Source: Aeribacillus composti
GTDB lineage: Bacteria; Bacillota; Bacilli; Bacillales; Aeribacillaceae
Reading direction: 5' to 3'
DNA: 64,000 bases
Assembly: GCF_007827555.1 (NCBI RefSeq)
Contig: NZ_VISS01000010.1
Span: 41,916 to 105,915, forward strand
Positions 25,233-35,052 of the stretch are shown in pieces; position 1 is the first letter of the stretch, and every line of letters starts with the position of its first letter. Position numbers and translations under genes: made by a program. Under the pieces are notes generated by a model. The model saw only the letters and a program-made list of their open reading frames with translations. It had not been told where the DNA came from and did not search any database.

Positions 25233-25985
25233 TTAGTGTAAATTCAATCCTTTTTTCTCAACAAATTGCTTCATGTACATTCTTGTCGGATTCGAAAGCA
25301 TGCGAGCCATTTGGCCAGTCCAAGTATCTTTGCGAATCCCGTTTGTTCGCTGATCATAATAATTGGATACTATTTCATTATATTGTTCAAGCTCGCGCAC
25401 ATATGCTTCTTGATCTTGCTTATATTCTTCCTCATGATAAATATGCTCAAAAGGTATTCTTGGTTTTTTCGCCGTTTCTTTTGCAGGGTAGCCGACAGTT
25501 AATGCAAAAAGAGGGATGACCTTGTTTGGAATTTTCAACAGCTTTGATACTTCTTCTAAATTATTGCGGATGCCTCCGATGTAGCAAATGCCGAGTCCCA
25601 TTGACTCAGCCGCCAACGCAGCATTTTGAGCGGCCAGTGCAGCATCAATGAGAGCTACCATAAATTTTTCAGTGCTCCTCAATGAATCTTCTACATTTTT
25701 GCCTTCCATTTCACCAATGACTTCATGACGGTGCAAATCAGCGCAAAAAATAAATAAATGTCCGCTCTTCTCTACGTAAGCTTGGTTTCCTGCCAGTTCA
25801 GCGAGCTTTTTTTTCGTTTGTATATTTTTCACCCCGATAATGGAATAGGCTTGCATGTAACTTGAAGTTGAAGCGGCTTGGGCGCATTCGACAATTAATC
25901 GGATTTGCTCATCTGTCAAAGGCCGATCCTCAAAATGACGAACGGAACGGTGATTTAAAATGGTTTTGATAATATCGTTCAACAT
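25233..25985 (-). CDS. nfrA: NADPH-dependent FMN oxidoreductase NfrA
   Basis: A nitroreductase-fold flavoprotein that reduces FMN, nitro compounds and disulfides; in B. subtilis it is stress-induced. The 250-residue product matches the B. subtilis enzyme (249) throughout: NHRSVRHFEDRPL (FMN-binding), AAQAASTSSYMQAYSIIG, ALAAESMGLGICYIGGIRNN and WTGQMARMLSNPTRMYMKQFV. The frame extends to 26132, but AAAGG fits the ATG at 25985 and only this start gives the family length. Its nearness to qox is conserved in B. subtilis. Confidence 0.93.
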   Translation of the reverse strand: MLNDIIKTILNHRSVRHFEDRPLTDEQIRLIVECAQAASTSSYMQAYSIIGVKNIQTKKKLAELAGNQAYVEKSGHLFIFCADLHRHEVIGEMEGKNVEDSLRSTEKFMVALIDAALAAQNAALAAESMGLGICYIGGIRNNLEEVSKLLKIPNKVIPLFALTVGYPAKETAKKPRIPFEHIYHEEEYKQDQEAYVRELEQYNEIVSNYYDQRTNGIRKDTWTGQMARMLSNPTRMYMKQFVEKKGLNLH

Positions 25986-26385
25986 AATCATCCTTTCTAT
26001 GATCTCACTTATTTTTTGAAAAATCACACTTCTTCCAATCCAAGTATTAACATGAAAATGCTGCTCGTTCAAATGATTCGTATTGAAAAATACGTTTTTT
26101 GCAGCTCCTTTTTCAGTGAAGGCTCCAAGCACCTAATTTTACCATCGTATCTCAAACTATTCACTGCAACAATCCTGTATTGTAAACAACAAAATTTTTC
26201 GAATTTACGTTTTTAGAAAAATTAAATTTTAAAAACGACCCTATAAACATTTCACAATTTGTATGTGAATTCCTGCTTCTGTCCATTGATTTCCCAAAAT
26301 AGGGCAGCACTTTTCTGAACCTAAAAAATAGGGATTGAAAAAACAAAAAAAATCATCTATTCTGATAATTATAGTTTCATATAGT
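25986..26385. other. Gap between nfrA and the metE riboswitch
   Basis: Divergent promoter region for nfrA and metE. TATAGT near 26370 could be the -10 of the metE transcript. No gene is supported. Confidence 0.45.
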
Positions 26386-26394
26386 GTTCCAAGC

Positions 26395-26590
26395 AGCAGG
26401 TGCGTCATATTGCATCCGGCAATATGCGCTTAAAAGGGAAGATTGGTGAAATTCCAACACGGTCGCGCCACTGTGATGGGGAGCTTTCGGCCAACATCCA
26501 CTGTTTCAATTTTGAAATGGGAAGGAGGATCGAAAGCGATGATCCTAAGTCAGGAGACCTGCCTGTTGTATGCACTGCCACCTACGCGTC
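26395..26590 (+). ncRNA. Cobalamin (vitamin B12) riboswitch
   Basis: All landmarks of the class are present in order: GGGAAGATTGGTGAAATTCC, CAACACGGTCGCGCCACTGTGA, the CCAACATCCACTG segment and the B12 box AAGTCAGGAGACCTGCC (about 26547-26563). It lies upstream of the B12-independent methionine synthase metE, whose expression it should switch off when cobalamin is plentiful, with a terminator (26664-26698) as the output. Confidence 0.96.
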
Positions 26591-26634
26591 ATAGGGAGGA
26601 GTGATGAAGCCATGTTGAGATTTAAGCCCTACAT

Positions 26635-26713
26635 GTATCTCAACACGAGTTAGAGTCCACAATTCCCTCTTTTACGCGTAAAAAGAGGGTTTTTTTATTA
26701 TGTGTTGAGATAC
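26635..26713 (+). promoter_or_regulatory. Expression platform of the metE riboswitch
   Basis: GTATCTCAACAC (26635-26646) is perfectly complementary to GTGTTGAGATAC (26702-26713), on the two sides of the terminator hairpin and just before the metE ribosome binding site. The first segment can instead pair locally with TGTTGAGAT (26613-26621). The two pairings exclude each other, so this looks like part of the switch. Confidence 0.55.
26664..26698 (+). terminator. Riboswitch-controlled terminator before metE
   Basis: Stem CCCTCTTTT/AAAAGAGGG with the tetra-base centre CGCG and a run of eight T; ideal intrinsic terminator within the leader. Confidence 0.93.
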
Positions 26714-26735
26714 AAATCAAATGGGGGTGTCAATA

Positions 26736-29018
26736 TTGACATTAATTAGTTCAAATCTTGGCTATCCAAGAATTGGTGAAAGAAGAGAATGGAAAAGAGC
26801 GCTGGAATCATTTTGGAACGGAAACATTTCAGAAAGCAGCTTGGAGGAAACATTAAAAGATATACGTCTTCTCAATCTGAAAAAACAGAAGGAAAAAGGA
26901 ATAGACCTGATTCCTGTCGGAGATTTTTCATTATATGACCATGTCCTCGATACTGCATTTATGTTTGGGTATATTCCTTCTAGATTCCAGCATATGGAGC
27001 CGACTTCATTAAAAACATATTTTGCAATGGCTAGAGGCTCTGATGAAGCAGAAGCAATGGAAATGACCAAATGGTTCAACACAAACTACCACTATATTGT
27101 TCCGGAGCTTGAAAATAAAACGCCGGCGTTAGTTAAGAACCGTCTGCTTGAACTTTTTCAGGAAGCGAAAAACGAGCTGAATATTGAAGCAAAACCGGTT
27201 TTGCTAGGTCCAATTACTTTTTTAAAGCTGGCAAAACAATACGATCAACACGATTTTCATAAACATTTGTCTGCTTTAATTCCTGTTTACGTCCAATTGT
27301 TGACGGAACTTGCTCAGGCCGGTGCGAAATGGGTGCAAATTGATGAGCCGATTCTTGTACAGGAGCTGGATGATTCATCGATTCCTTTGTTTAAAGAGGT
27401 ATACGATGCTTTCCACAAAGCGCTTCCTTCGTTAAATATCATTTTGCAAACATACTTTGAAAGTATAACCCATTATCAAGAAATCGTGTCTCTTCCTGTC
27501 GCTGCAATTGGCCTGGACTTTGTACATGATCATGGTGTCAATCTGTCGAACATCAAAACGCTCGGCTTTCCGAAAGACAAAATTCTCGCAGCTGGTTTGA
27601 TCGACGGCCGCAACATTTGGAAAGCATCCTTAGTATCAAAAGCTAAGGAAATCGATGATCTTGCGCAATATGTAGATATTGATAGATTGATCATTCAGCC
27701 TTCATGCAGCTTGCTTCATGTACCTGTCACAGTTCAAAACGAACAGAGCTTGCCGTCCATATTGAAAAATGCTCTTTCCTTTGCTGATGAAAAATTGGAT
27801 GAAGTAAATGAACTCGCTCAATATGCAAAAGGGAAAAGAACGATCGATGATTTAAAACAATATGACCGCTCTTATACGGATTTTATCCATTCTTCCTTTC
27901 GGACAAATGAGAAGGTTCAAGAGGCCACCAAAAATATCGGAGCATATCCAACGAAACGCTTGGATTATACCGAACGGCAAAAACTGCATAAAAAAAGATG
28001 GAATCTGCCGATTTTACCAACTACTACGATCGGAAGCTTTCCGCAGACGAAAGAAATCCGGCAAATCCGCTTAAAATGGCGGAAAGGCGAATATACAAAC
28101 GAGCAGTATGAATCGGTCATCAATAATGAAATAAAAAAATGGATTGACATTCAAGAACAGCTCGGTTTAGACGTATTCGTCCATGGGGAATTTGAACGGA
28201 CCGATATGGTCGAATTTTTCGGGGAAAAATTAAATGGAATTGCTGTTACGAATAACGGCTGGGTGCAATCATACGGGTCACGATGCGTGAGACCACCGAT
28301 TATTTACGGCGATGTAGCATTTGATCAGCCGATGACCGTAAAAGAAAGCGTATATGCACAATCACTGACAAGCAAGCCTGTTAAAGGGATGCTGACAGGA
28401 CCTGTCACGATCCTAAACTGGTCATTTGTGCGCAATGACATCGACCGTATAAGCGTTCTTCGCCAGCTCGCCCTTGCCATTCGCGAAGAAGTGCTAGCTT
28501 TAGAGAAAAATGGAATAGGCATGATTCAAGTTGATGAGCCTGCATTACGTGAAGGATTGCCTCTGAAACAATCAAAACAAAAGGAATATATCGAAGGAGC
28601 TGCTGAAGCCTTCAAGCTCGCCACCAGCTCTGTTCGCCCGGAAACACAAATCCATACTCATATGTGCTATTCGCAATTTGAGGATATCATGGAGGCAATT
28701 GATGACCTTGATGCGGATGTCATTTCAATTGAATCTTCCCGAAGCCATGGAGAGCTTGTTCATGCTTTTGAAACGTATCAATATAAAAGAGAGATTGGCT
28801 TAGGCGTATATGACATTCACAGCCCGCGAATTCCATCCGTTGAAGAAATGGCAAAAAATATCGACCGCGCCTTAGCAGTGCTTGACGTGCGCCAGTTTTG
28901 GGTTAACCCTGACTGCGGACTAAAAACAAGATCAGTGGATGAAACGATTAGTGCTTTAAAAGTCATGGTCGAAGCTGCGAAAACCTATCGAGAAAAAATA
29001 ACTGCTGCACAAATTTAA
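26736..29018 (+). CDS. metE: Cobalamin-independent methionine synthase
   Basis: Transfers a methyl group from 5-methyltetrahydropteroyl-triglutamate to homocysteine. The 760-residue protein has the two-barrel MetE architecture; the N-terminal SSNLGYPRIG, the junction LPILPTTTIGSFPQTKEIR, VHGEFERTDMVEFFGE, and the zinc ligands His and Cys in HTHMCYSQFED and Cys in NPDCGLKTR are seen. An ATG at 26721 opens the frame, but GGGGGTG is spaced for a TTG at 26736, and that start gives MTLISSNLGYPRIG, collinear with B. subtilis MetE. Regulation by B12 is evident from the riboswitch. Confidence 0.95.
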   Translation: MTLISSNLGYPRIGERREWKRALESFWNGNISESSLEETLKDIRLLNLKKQKEKGIDLIPVGDFSLYDHVLDTAFMFGYIPSRFQHMEPTSLKTYFAMARGSDEAEAMEMTKWFNTNYHYIVPELENKTPALVKNRLLELFQEAKNELNIEAKPVLLGPITFLKLAKQYDQHDFHKHLSALIPVYVQLLTELAQAGAKWVQIDEPILVQELDDSSIPLFKEVYDAFHKALPSLNIILQTYFESITHYQEIVSLPVAAIGLDFVHDHGVNLSNIKTLGFPKDKILAAGLIDGRNIWKASLVSKAKEIDDLAQYVDIDRLIIQPSCSLLHVPVTVQNEQSLPSILKNALSFADEKLDEVNELAQYAKGKRTIDDLKQYDRSYTDFIHSSFRTNEKVQEATKNIGAYPTKRLDYTERQKLHKKRWNLPILPTTTIGSFPQTKEIRQIRLKWRKGEYTNEQYESVINNEIKKWIDIQEQLGLDVFVHGEFERTDMVEFFGEKLNGIAVTNNGWVQSYGSRCVRPPIIYGDVAFDQPMTVKESVYAQSLTSKPVKGMLTGPVTILNWSFVRNDIDRISVLRQLALAIREEVLALEKNGIGMIQVDEPALREGLPLKQSKQKEYIEGAAEAFKLATSSVRPETQIHTHMCYSQFEDIMEAIDDLDADVISIESSRSHGELVHAFETYQYKREIGLGVYDIHSPRIPSVEEMAKNIDRALAVLDVRQFWVNPDCGLKTRSVDETISALKVMVEAAKTYREKITAAQI

Positions 29019-29094
29019 GAAAAGTGTAGGCCGATTCTCTCAGCAGTCAAATCCCGATAAAACCGGCAGAAATGTCAGTTTCTATACTTTCATT

Positions 29095-29124
29095 TAAAAA
29101 AGGAGCCTTGCCGCTCCTTTTTTA
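29095..29124 (+). terminator. metE terminator
   Basis: Stem AAAAAAGGAGC/GCTCCTTTTTT with a short loop. Confidence 0.88.
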
Positions 29125-29218
29125 CGTTTATAAAAGAAATCCCCTTTCGCCGACTTTCAAAAGCCGATCCTATATGTAAATATTTTATATCCACAAAATC
29201 TTATTAAAAGAAAATGTT

Positions 29219-29869
29219 TCACATCGTTGCTTTCTTCAGTTGAGCTGCACTTTCCTTAACATCATCCGCTAGACAAATGGCAGAAATGACGGAGATGCCG
29301 TCTGCTCCGCTAGCGATCACCTGACCGGCGTTGGCGATGTTGATCCCGCCAATTCCGACAATAGGGATGTCGATCCCTTGTTTGCGCATGCTTTCAATCA
29401 ATTTTGGACCTTGTGGCTTTTTTGCATCCTCTTTCGTGTTTGTAGAAAAGATTGGCCCCACACCGATATAATCAGCGCCTTGGACAACCGCCTTTTGCGC
29501 CTCTTCAATTGTATGTGCAGAAACGCCTAAAATTTTGTCACCGATTTTTTTCCGGACAAGATCAGCCGGTTCATCCTCTTGCCCGATATGAACGCCGTCT
29601 GCATCTAGTTCAATAGCCAGATCAACGTCATCGTTGACAATAAACGGAATGTGATGTTTTTGGCAAATAGCCTGCAGCTCTTTTCCAAGCCGCCATTTTT
29701 CTTCGCCTGTTAAAGCCCTCGCACCTTTTTCACGGTATTGAAAAAGCGTAATTCCGCCTGCAATCGCCTCTTCAAGCACATCAGCAGGCTTCCTTTTGCA
29801 GTTTACACTGCCCATAATAAAATACACCTTTAACAGCTCCCGCATTTTATTTGCCGACACTCGCGCCAT
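29219..29869 (-). CDS. thiE: Thiamine-phosphate synthase
   Basis: Joins hydroxymethylpyrimidine diphosphate and hydroxyethylthiazole phosphate to thiamine phosphate. The 216-residue TIM barrel has the family motifs [59 protein letters not shown] and VGIGGI. A GTG lies three codons upstream of the chosen ATG, which has AAAGGTG in front. It follows thiM with 16 bases between, and the two genes form a thiazole-salvage operon. Confidence 0.93.
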   Translation of the reverse strand: MARVSANKMRELLKVYFIMGSVNCKRKPADVLEEAIAGGITLFQYREKGARALTGEEKWRLGKELQAICQKHHIPFIVNDDVDLAIELDADGVHIGQEDEPADLVRKKIGDKILGVSAHTIEEAQKAVVQGADYIGVGPIFSTNTKEDAKKPQGPKLIESMRKQGIDIPIVGIGGINIANAGQVIASGADGISVISAICLADDVKESAAQLKKATM

Positions 29870-29885
29870 GTTTATCACCTTTGCT

Positions 29886-30692
29886 TTATTTTTTTATAAA
29901 AGACCCTTTTTTCAGCAACTCGTCTCCCGTCACCTTTGCCAGCTGGTTCAATAATTCGATTTGAAAGCTTCCAGGACCTTTTTCTTCCGTTAAATCAAAT
30001 GCGATTTCTGCAGCGACCCCATAAGTGACGAGGCTGGCTACTGAAGCAGCAAGAAAGTCCTTTTCAACGGCTGAAAAAGCACCGATAATGGAAGTCAATA
30101 AACAGCCTGTTCCGGTAACTTTTGTTAAAATTTGATGGCCGTTTTGAATCAAATACGTTGTCTTCCCATCCGTTGCCACGTCTTCTTTTCCGGTAATGAC
30201 TGCAACTGTATTCAGCTCTTCGGCCGCTTTTTTGGCCAGCGAAACAGGATCAGCAGCTGAATCCGCCGCATCCACCCCTTTCATTGCAAGCTTTTCACCT
30301 ATCACATTGGCAATTTCAGGTGCATTCCCGCGAATAACTGAGATGCGAACCTCCTTTAATATTTCCCGAACAGCTTCCGTCCGGTAAGGGGTGGCGCCCG
30401 CACCGACAGGATCTAAAATGACTGGAACCCCGTGTTCATTCGCTGATTTTCCTGCAATGATCATTGCTTCGATTACTTCAGGAGATAATGTGCCAATATT
30501 TAAAACGAGCGCGCCGGATATTTTCGCCATATCCGCAACCTCTTCCTTTGCATACGCCATAACCGGAGAAGCGCCGATCGCCAGCAAACCGTTTGCAGTA
30601 AAGTTGGTGACGACGACATTCGTAATGTTGTGGACGAGAGGATTTTGGGCGCGAACCTTTTCTAGCGCCAAAATCAATTGTTCTTTATTCAT
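29886..30692 (-). CDS. thiM: Hydroxyethylthiazole kinase
   Basis: Phosphorylates 4-methyl-5-hydroxyethylthiazole for thiamine salvage. The 268-residue ribokinase-like protein shows [55 protein letters not shown] and the catalytic [10 protein letters not shown] with its Cys. The upstream region was inspected for a TPP riboswitch (CUGAGA, ACCUGAUCUGG) and none is present, which is unusual for a thiamine operon but common for salvage pairs. First gene of thiM-thiE. Confidence 0.94.
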   Translation of the reverse strand: MNKEQLILALEKVRAQNPLVHNITNVVVTNFTANGLLAIGASPVMAYAKEEVADMAKISGALVLNIGTLSPEVIEAMIIAGKSANEHGVPVILDPVGAGATPYRTEAVREILKEVRISVIRGNAPEIANVIGEKLAMKGVDAADSAADPVSLAKKAAEELNTVAVITGKEDVATDGKTTYLIQNGHQILTKVTGTGCLLTSIIGAFSAVEKDFLAASVASLVTYGVAAEIAFDLTEEKGPGSFQIELLNQLAKVTGDELLKKGSFIKK

Positions 30693-31113
30693 TTTCTCAC
30701 TCCTTCTAGAAAGCTAAAGCACCTTGCCCAAGCTGCAAAGTGCATCATGTATTGGAAATTATTCCAACAAATTCCGTAATTCCCCAACAAATTTGAACGA
30801 TAAGACAGAAGAATTTGTATTTTCATGTTGATGCCAAAAGTTCTGCACCTGCTTTTTTATGATAATTTCTGCCAATCATTATACTCTCTTTTTATTTACA
30901 ATCCAAATTTTCGTCTTCTTCATGAAAAATTTGCTCTTTATCCGCCTGCAATTGTTCATTTTAACATGACACTTTTTATGATATAATTTCAAATAAAACA
31001 ATAATTTCGAATCAATATGCATGTTATTGAAAGAATATACATCTTTCATTTATAATAGACCAGTAAATGTCGAAACGAATTTCATTCTTTGATTCATTTA
31101 TAAGGAGATACTT
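30693..31113. other. Divergent upstream region of thiM and the amino-acid transporter
   Basis: Holds the promoter and palindrome at 31027-31056 for the transporter. No TPP riboswitch and no gene is seen. Confidence 0.6.
31027..31056 (+). promoter_or_regulatory. Sigma-A promoter with overlapping palindrome
   Basis: TTGAAA (31027-31032), 18-base spacer, TATAAT (31051-31056). An inverted repeat TGAAAGA-N7-TCTTTCA (31028-31048) starts within the -35 and fills the spacer, as expected for a repressor operator; the regulator is not identified. Confidence 0.65.
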
Positions 31114-31935
31114 ATGAAAAAATATTTTAGCAAAATAATTGCACTTGCTGTTTTTATAAGCCTAATGCTTATACTTTCAGCATGCGGTGCAGGAGGTTCT
31201 GAAGACGATAAAGGAGCAAGCAGTGAGAAGAAAGAAACGTTAAAGGTTGTTACAAACGCAGCATACGCTCCGTTTGAATATATCGACAAAGGTAAAGTTG
31301 TCGGCTTTGATATTGATTTCATAAACGCTGTGGCTAAAGAGGCCGGTTACAAAGTAGACATTAAACATACCGGATGGGATCCAATGTTTGCTGAAGTTCA
31401 AAGAAAACAAGCTGACTTGGCAGCTTCCTCTGTGTCCATTACTGAAGACAGAAAGCAAACATACGATTTTTCTGTTCCGTATTTTGAATCAACTCTTATG
31501 ATTTTAGTTCCTGAAGACAGTGATATTCAAAATGCGCTTGATCTGAAAGGCAAAAAAGTTGCTGTCCAAAACGGAACAACCGGTCAGACAGCCGCTGAAA
31601 AAATACTTGCCGGCGATGGAACGGTTAAAAAATTTGAAGACAACGTCCTCGCGATCATGGAACTTCTGAACGGAGGCGCAGACGCAGTTGTGGCCGATAA
31701 CGCGGTTGTCAACGAATATATTAAAAATAATCCGGACAAAAAATTGAAAGCAATTAAAGATCCGGAAAATTTCGATTCGGAGTTTTACGGTCTAATGTTC
31801 GCGAAAGGAAGCAAATTAAAACCAGAACTTGACAAAGCGATCAATACACTGTTTGAAAACGGAACGTACAGTGAGATTTATAAAAAATGGTTTGGTGTCG
31901 AACCAGATATCGATATATTAAAAAATCAGCAATAA
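31114..31935 (+). CDS. Amino-acid ABC transporter, substrate-binding lipoprotein
   Basis: Captures a polar amino acid outside the membrane for the permease/ATPase pair that follows. The 273-residue protein has a lipoprotein signal (LSAC lipobox, Cys near residue 24) and a family 3 solute-binding fold: NAAYAPFEYIDKGKVVGFDIDF, LAASSVSITEDRKQTYDFSVPYFES, GKKVAVQNGTTGQ and DAVVADNAVV. It is most like the arginine-type binding proteins (B. subtilis ArtP/YqiX), but glutamine or histidine cannot be excluded. Confidence 0.9.
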   Translation: MKKYFSKIIALAVFISLMLILSACGAGGSEDDKGASSEKKETLKVVTNAAYAPFEYIDKGKVVGFDIDFINAVAKEAGYKVDIKHTGWDPMFAEVQRKQADLAASSVSITEDRKQTYDFSVPYFESTLMILVPEDSDIQNALDLKGKKVAVQNGTTGQTAAEKILAGDGTVKKFEDNVLAIMELLNGGADAVVADNAVVNEYIKNNPDKKLKAIKDPENFDSEFYGLMFAKGSKLKPELDKAINTLFENGTYSEIYKKWFGVEPDIDILKNQQ

Positions 31936-31992
31936 TTTTCAGCATTCCACAGGTATTTTGCTTGTCCGGAATGCACGCGGGGAGATATATGT

Positions 31993-32649
31993 ATGAATTT
32001 TCGTTTTGATCTCATAGCTGAATATGCACCCTTTTTCTTCCAAGGAACGCTTGTAACAATTGGGCTCTCTCTTGGTGCAATCGCCATCGGCACCATTTTG
32101 GGTCTTTTTATCGGCATCGGGAAAATTGCTCAAAATAAATTTATTCGCCTGCCCTTTTCATGGTACGTTACATTTTTCAGAGGCACGCCTCTTTTTGTCC
32201 AGATGCTGCTCGTTCATTTCGGGCTCGTACCGCTGCTAATCGGTGATACGAATGGAATTATAGCAGCAATTGTTGCACTTTCTTTAAACTCTGCCGCCTA
32301 CATTGCAGAGATATTCCGTGCAGGTATTCAATCGATTGATAAAGGACAGATGGAAGCTGCAAGATCTCTCGGTATGAGCCATAAACAGGCGATGCGCTAT
32401 GTCATTTTGCCGCAGGCGACGAAACGGATGATTCCGCCTCTTGGCAATGAATTCGTCATTTTAATAAAAGAGTCGTCAATCGCCGCCATCATTGCCACCC
32501 CTGAGCTGATGTATTGGGGACGGGCTATGCAGGGGCAATATTATATCGTTTGGGAGCCATACCTCACCGTTGCGCTCATCTATCTTGTTCTGACATTGTC
32601 CTTAAGCAAATTATTAAGCTTTGTTGAAAGGAGAACAACAACCGGATGA
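31993..32649 (+). CDS. Amino-acid ABC transporter, permease
   Basis: A 218-residue HisM/ArtQ-type membrane protein with five helices. The loop that contacts the ATPase, [33 protein letters not shown], is intact. It overlaps the ATPase gene by four bases (ATGA), which indicates translational coupling. Middle gene of the three-gene operon. Confidence 0.93.
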   Translation: MNFRFDLIAEYAPFFFQGTLVTIGLSLGAIAIGTILGLFIGIGKIAQNKFIRLPFSWYVTFFRGTPLFVQMLLVHFGLVPLLIGDTNGIIAAIVALSLNSAAYIAEIFRAGIQSIDKGQMEAARSLGMSHKQAMRYVILPQATKRMIPPLGNEFVILIKESSIAAIIATPELMYWGRAMQGQYYIVWEPYLTVALIYLVLTLSLSKLLSFVERRTTTG

Positions 32650-33368
32650 TTCAAGTAAAACATTTAAAGAAAAGCTTTGGGAATCTTGAAGTGTTAAAAG
32701 ACATCAGTGTAGACATTAAAGAAAAAGAAGTTGTATGCGTCATTGGTCCATCCGGTTCAGGCAAAAGCACGTTTCTTCGCTGTTTAAACAAGCTTGAGGA
32801 CATTACGGCAGGACAGGTTATCGTGAACGGTCAAGATATTACAAATCCAAACTTGGACATTAATAAAGTTCGCCAAGAGGTTGGAATGGTGTTTCAGCAG
32901 TTTAACCTATTTCCGCATAAAACAGTGTTGGAAAATATTACACTTGCTCCGATAAAAGTAAAAGGAGTCTCGGAACAGGAAGCAAACGAAAAAGCTTTGC
33001 AGCTGCTGAAAAAAGTGGGATTAAGCGAAAAAGCTTCAAGCTATCCAAGCGAATTATCAGGGGGCCAAAAACAGCGCGTTGCCATTGCCCGCGCTCTTGC
33101 AATGAATCCTAAAATCATGCTTTTCGATGAACCTACATCCGCCCTCGATCCAGAAATGGTCGGTGAAGTGTTAACAGTTATGAAAGAATTAGCGGCGGAA
33201 GGAATGACGATGGTCGTCGTGACGCATGAAATCGGATTTGCCAAAGAAGTGAGCGATCGAGTGATTTTCATGGACGGCGGATATATTGTAGAGGAAAACA
33301 CACCTAGCGAGCTTTTTAACAATCCTAAACACGAACGAACAAAAGCTTTTTTAAGCAAAGTGCTGTGA
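32646..33368 (+). CDS. Amino-acid ABC transporter, ATPase
   Basis: A 240-residue polar-amino-acid ABC ATPase: Walker [10 protein letters not shown]-loop [15 protein letters not shown], signature [16 protein letters not shown], Walker [15 protein letters not shown] and the switch His in VVTHE. Closest in layout to ArtR/YqiZ/GlnQ. A terminator follows at 33439. Confidence 0.94.
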   Translation: MIQVKHLKKSFGNLEVLKDISVDIKEKEVVCVIGPSGSGKSTFLRCLNKLEDITAGQVIVNGQDITNPNLDINKVRQEVGMVFQQFNLFPHKTVLENITLAPIKVKGVSEQEANEKALQLLKKVGLSEKASSYPSELSGGQKQRVAIARALAMNPKIMLFDEPTSALDPEMVGEVLTVMKELAAEGMTMVVVTHEIGFAKEVSDRVIFMDGGYIVEENTPSELFNNPKHERTKAFLSKVL

Positions 33369-33438
33369 ATAAGGCAAGTATCCGGCATGCGGGTTGACTT
33401 AAACTCCTTTTCAATCAAATCTCATACGAATTCATTTC

Positions 33439-33467
33439 GGACAAGCCGAAAAGCTTGTCCTTTATCT
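33439..33467 (+). terminator. Terminator of the amino-acid transporter operon
   Basis: Perfect 8-bp stem GGACAAGC/GCTTGTCC, six-base loop, then TTTATCTTTTT. Confidence 0.85.
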
Positions 33468-33741
33468 TTTTCTCAATGGAGCTTCTCCCCTCTTACGCAC
33501 TACGCACTCGTTCTTCATATATTATTTGCCATCAGCATCCAAAAGTGTTTGGACGGTAAGCCTTTCGTATATTTCCCAGCCTGAAGTTCCTGCTTGGAAG
33601 TACTATTTGAATTGTCGTAGCATCGCGGCTTGTACCAAAGTTGTTCAGTTTTTGAAGACTGACATTTCTCATCTTGGATTAGAAAGCAGAAGGCACAGAT
33701 GCCGATAACACATCCAATTTTTTTAGGTCAGTAACTTTTTT

Positions 33742-33771
33742 TCTAAAAAAAAACAGGGTCTAAGACCCTGT
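33742..33771 (-). terminator. Terminator of the small membrane-protein gene
   Basis: Stem ACAGGGTCT/AGACCCTGT followed on the minus strand by nine T. Confidence 0.85.
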
Positions 33772-33784
33772 AAGCAAAAAAACA

Positions 33785-34084
33785 TTAAATTTCATATTTA
33801 AACTCACGGTATGCATCGATCAAAAGGAAAATTGCCGTTATGATATGCATCACCATTCCAACAATCGGAATCCATGCAATGCAGGAAGTAATAATTCCTA
33901 AAATGCTGCCATGCTTGTTTTTATTTGTTATAATGGCAAAAATCAACGTCACAAGGTGCAGTACAAACATAAACGCCAAAGGTGTCCATAGGAAAGATAA
34001 TATAATCGTTCCACCTATAACTGGAATTCCGAAAAATGCTTCAAGACCCCCGCTTACCCATTTTAAAATGTTGACTACTGACAT
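33785..34084 (-). CDS. Small multi-pass membrane protein
   Basis: A 99-residue protein with three to four hydrophobic helices (about residues 20-48, 52-72, 75-92), Gly- and Ile-rich, ending DAYREFKYEI. GAGGTGG lies before the ATG at 34084; the open frame to 34165 has no ribosome binding site. It resembles conserved Bacillaceae membrane proteins without known function. Single gene with its own terminator. Confidence 0.7.
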   Translation of the reverse strand: MSVVNILKWVSGGLEAFFGIPVIGGTIILSFLWTPLAFMFVLHLVTLIFAIITNKNKHGSILGIITSCIAWIPIVGMVMHIITAIFLLIDAYREFKYEI

Positions 34085-34260
34085 ATAAATCCACCTCTGT
34101 ATCCGTTTTTTCAATATACGAATTTGCGAATTGAAATGTTTCAAACATTCTTCAGCCCGGCACAAAAACTATTTTTGCAAGACAATTCATCTTGTTAGAG
34201 TTTTCACAATTTTTATTTTATGATAAAATCTTACAACAAAATAAATTTTAACGGGAGTTT

Positions 34261-35052
34261 ATGGAGATGACATATAAACTTTTATTTTTGGACATAGACG
34301 GAACAATTTTGACACCGGATGATCAAATTCAAGAATCTACGAAAAGAGCTGTAGCTGAAGTTCAGAAACAAGGTGTAGAAGTCTTTCTGGCAACAGGGAG
34401 ACCTTTGCATGAAATTTCGCATATCGGCAAAGAGCTGAACGTTCAATCGTTTATTGGCTATAACGGCGCATTTACGGTTTATAGGGGCCGCGAGATTTTA
34501 AAAGAGCCGATGAATCCAGATCTTGTTCAAAACTTTGTGCATACCGCCAAACACCATGGACATGAGCTCGTCATGTATACAAGAGAAAAAAATGTCCTTA
34601 GCTCGTTTGATTCCCCTGCTATGAAAGATTTCATTCAAAAATTTCATTTACAAAAAAATGAGTTGTTTTCGTATGATATCATCGATCAAGTTTTAGGAAT
34701 GACGATATTAAATTTAGCTGATCGCGATGTTTCTCTTTATGAAAAAGACGATCTTATATACTTATCCCAAGTGAATATCGAAGGCCTGGCCCAATGCTAC
34801 GATGTCATTAGGGAAAAGGTCAATAAGGGCAAAGCTGTCAAAGCAATATTAAATTATCTTGGCGTGCCAAAAGAAAGCGCCATTGCCTTTGGCGATGCCA
34901 TGAATGATAAAGAGATGCTCTCAATAGTCGGCGAAGGTTTTGCAATGGGGAACGCAGATCCAAACCTTTTGCCATATGCGAAGCACCAAACAACAGACGT
35001 AACAAATTCCGGTGTCTATCACGGTTTGAAAAAGCTTGGTCTCGTTGAATAA
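34261..35052 (+). CDS. Cof-type HAD phosphatase
   Basis: A HAD-IIB phosphatase of 263 residues: motif I FLDIDGTIL (nucleophile Asp), motif II LATGRP, Lys in VNKGKAVKAI and motif IV FGDAMNDKEML. The C2B cap sits in the middle. Such enzymes dephosphorylate sugar phosphates, FMN precursors or other small substrates; the specificity cannot be read. GGGAG precedes the start; the Met three codons on is an alternative. Confidence 0.88.
   Translation: MEMTYKLLFLDIDGTILTPDDQIQESTKRAVAEVQKQGVEVFLATGRPLHEISHIGKELNVQSFIGYNGAFTVYRGREILKEPMNPDLVQNFVHTAKHHGHELVMYTREKNVLSSFDSPAMKDFIQKFHLQKNELFSYDIIDQVLGMTILNLADRDVSLYEKDDLIYLSQVNIEGLAQCYDVIREKVNKGKAVKAILNYLGVPKESAIAFGDAMNDKEMLSIVGEGFAMGNADPNLLPYAKHQTTDVTNSGVYHGLKKLGLVE

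Larger units (their letters stand above)
33369..33784. other. Intergenic stretch with two facing terminators
   Basis: Carries the transporter terminator (33439-33467) and that of the membrane-protein gene (33742-33771). No gene is supported between them. Confidence 0.55.

Noticed and set aside
30693..30900. TPP riboswitch before thiM
   Set aside because: The conserved CUGAGA and ACCUGAUCUGG segments are absent on the relevant strand.
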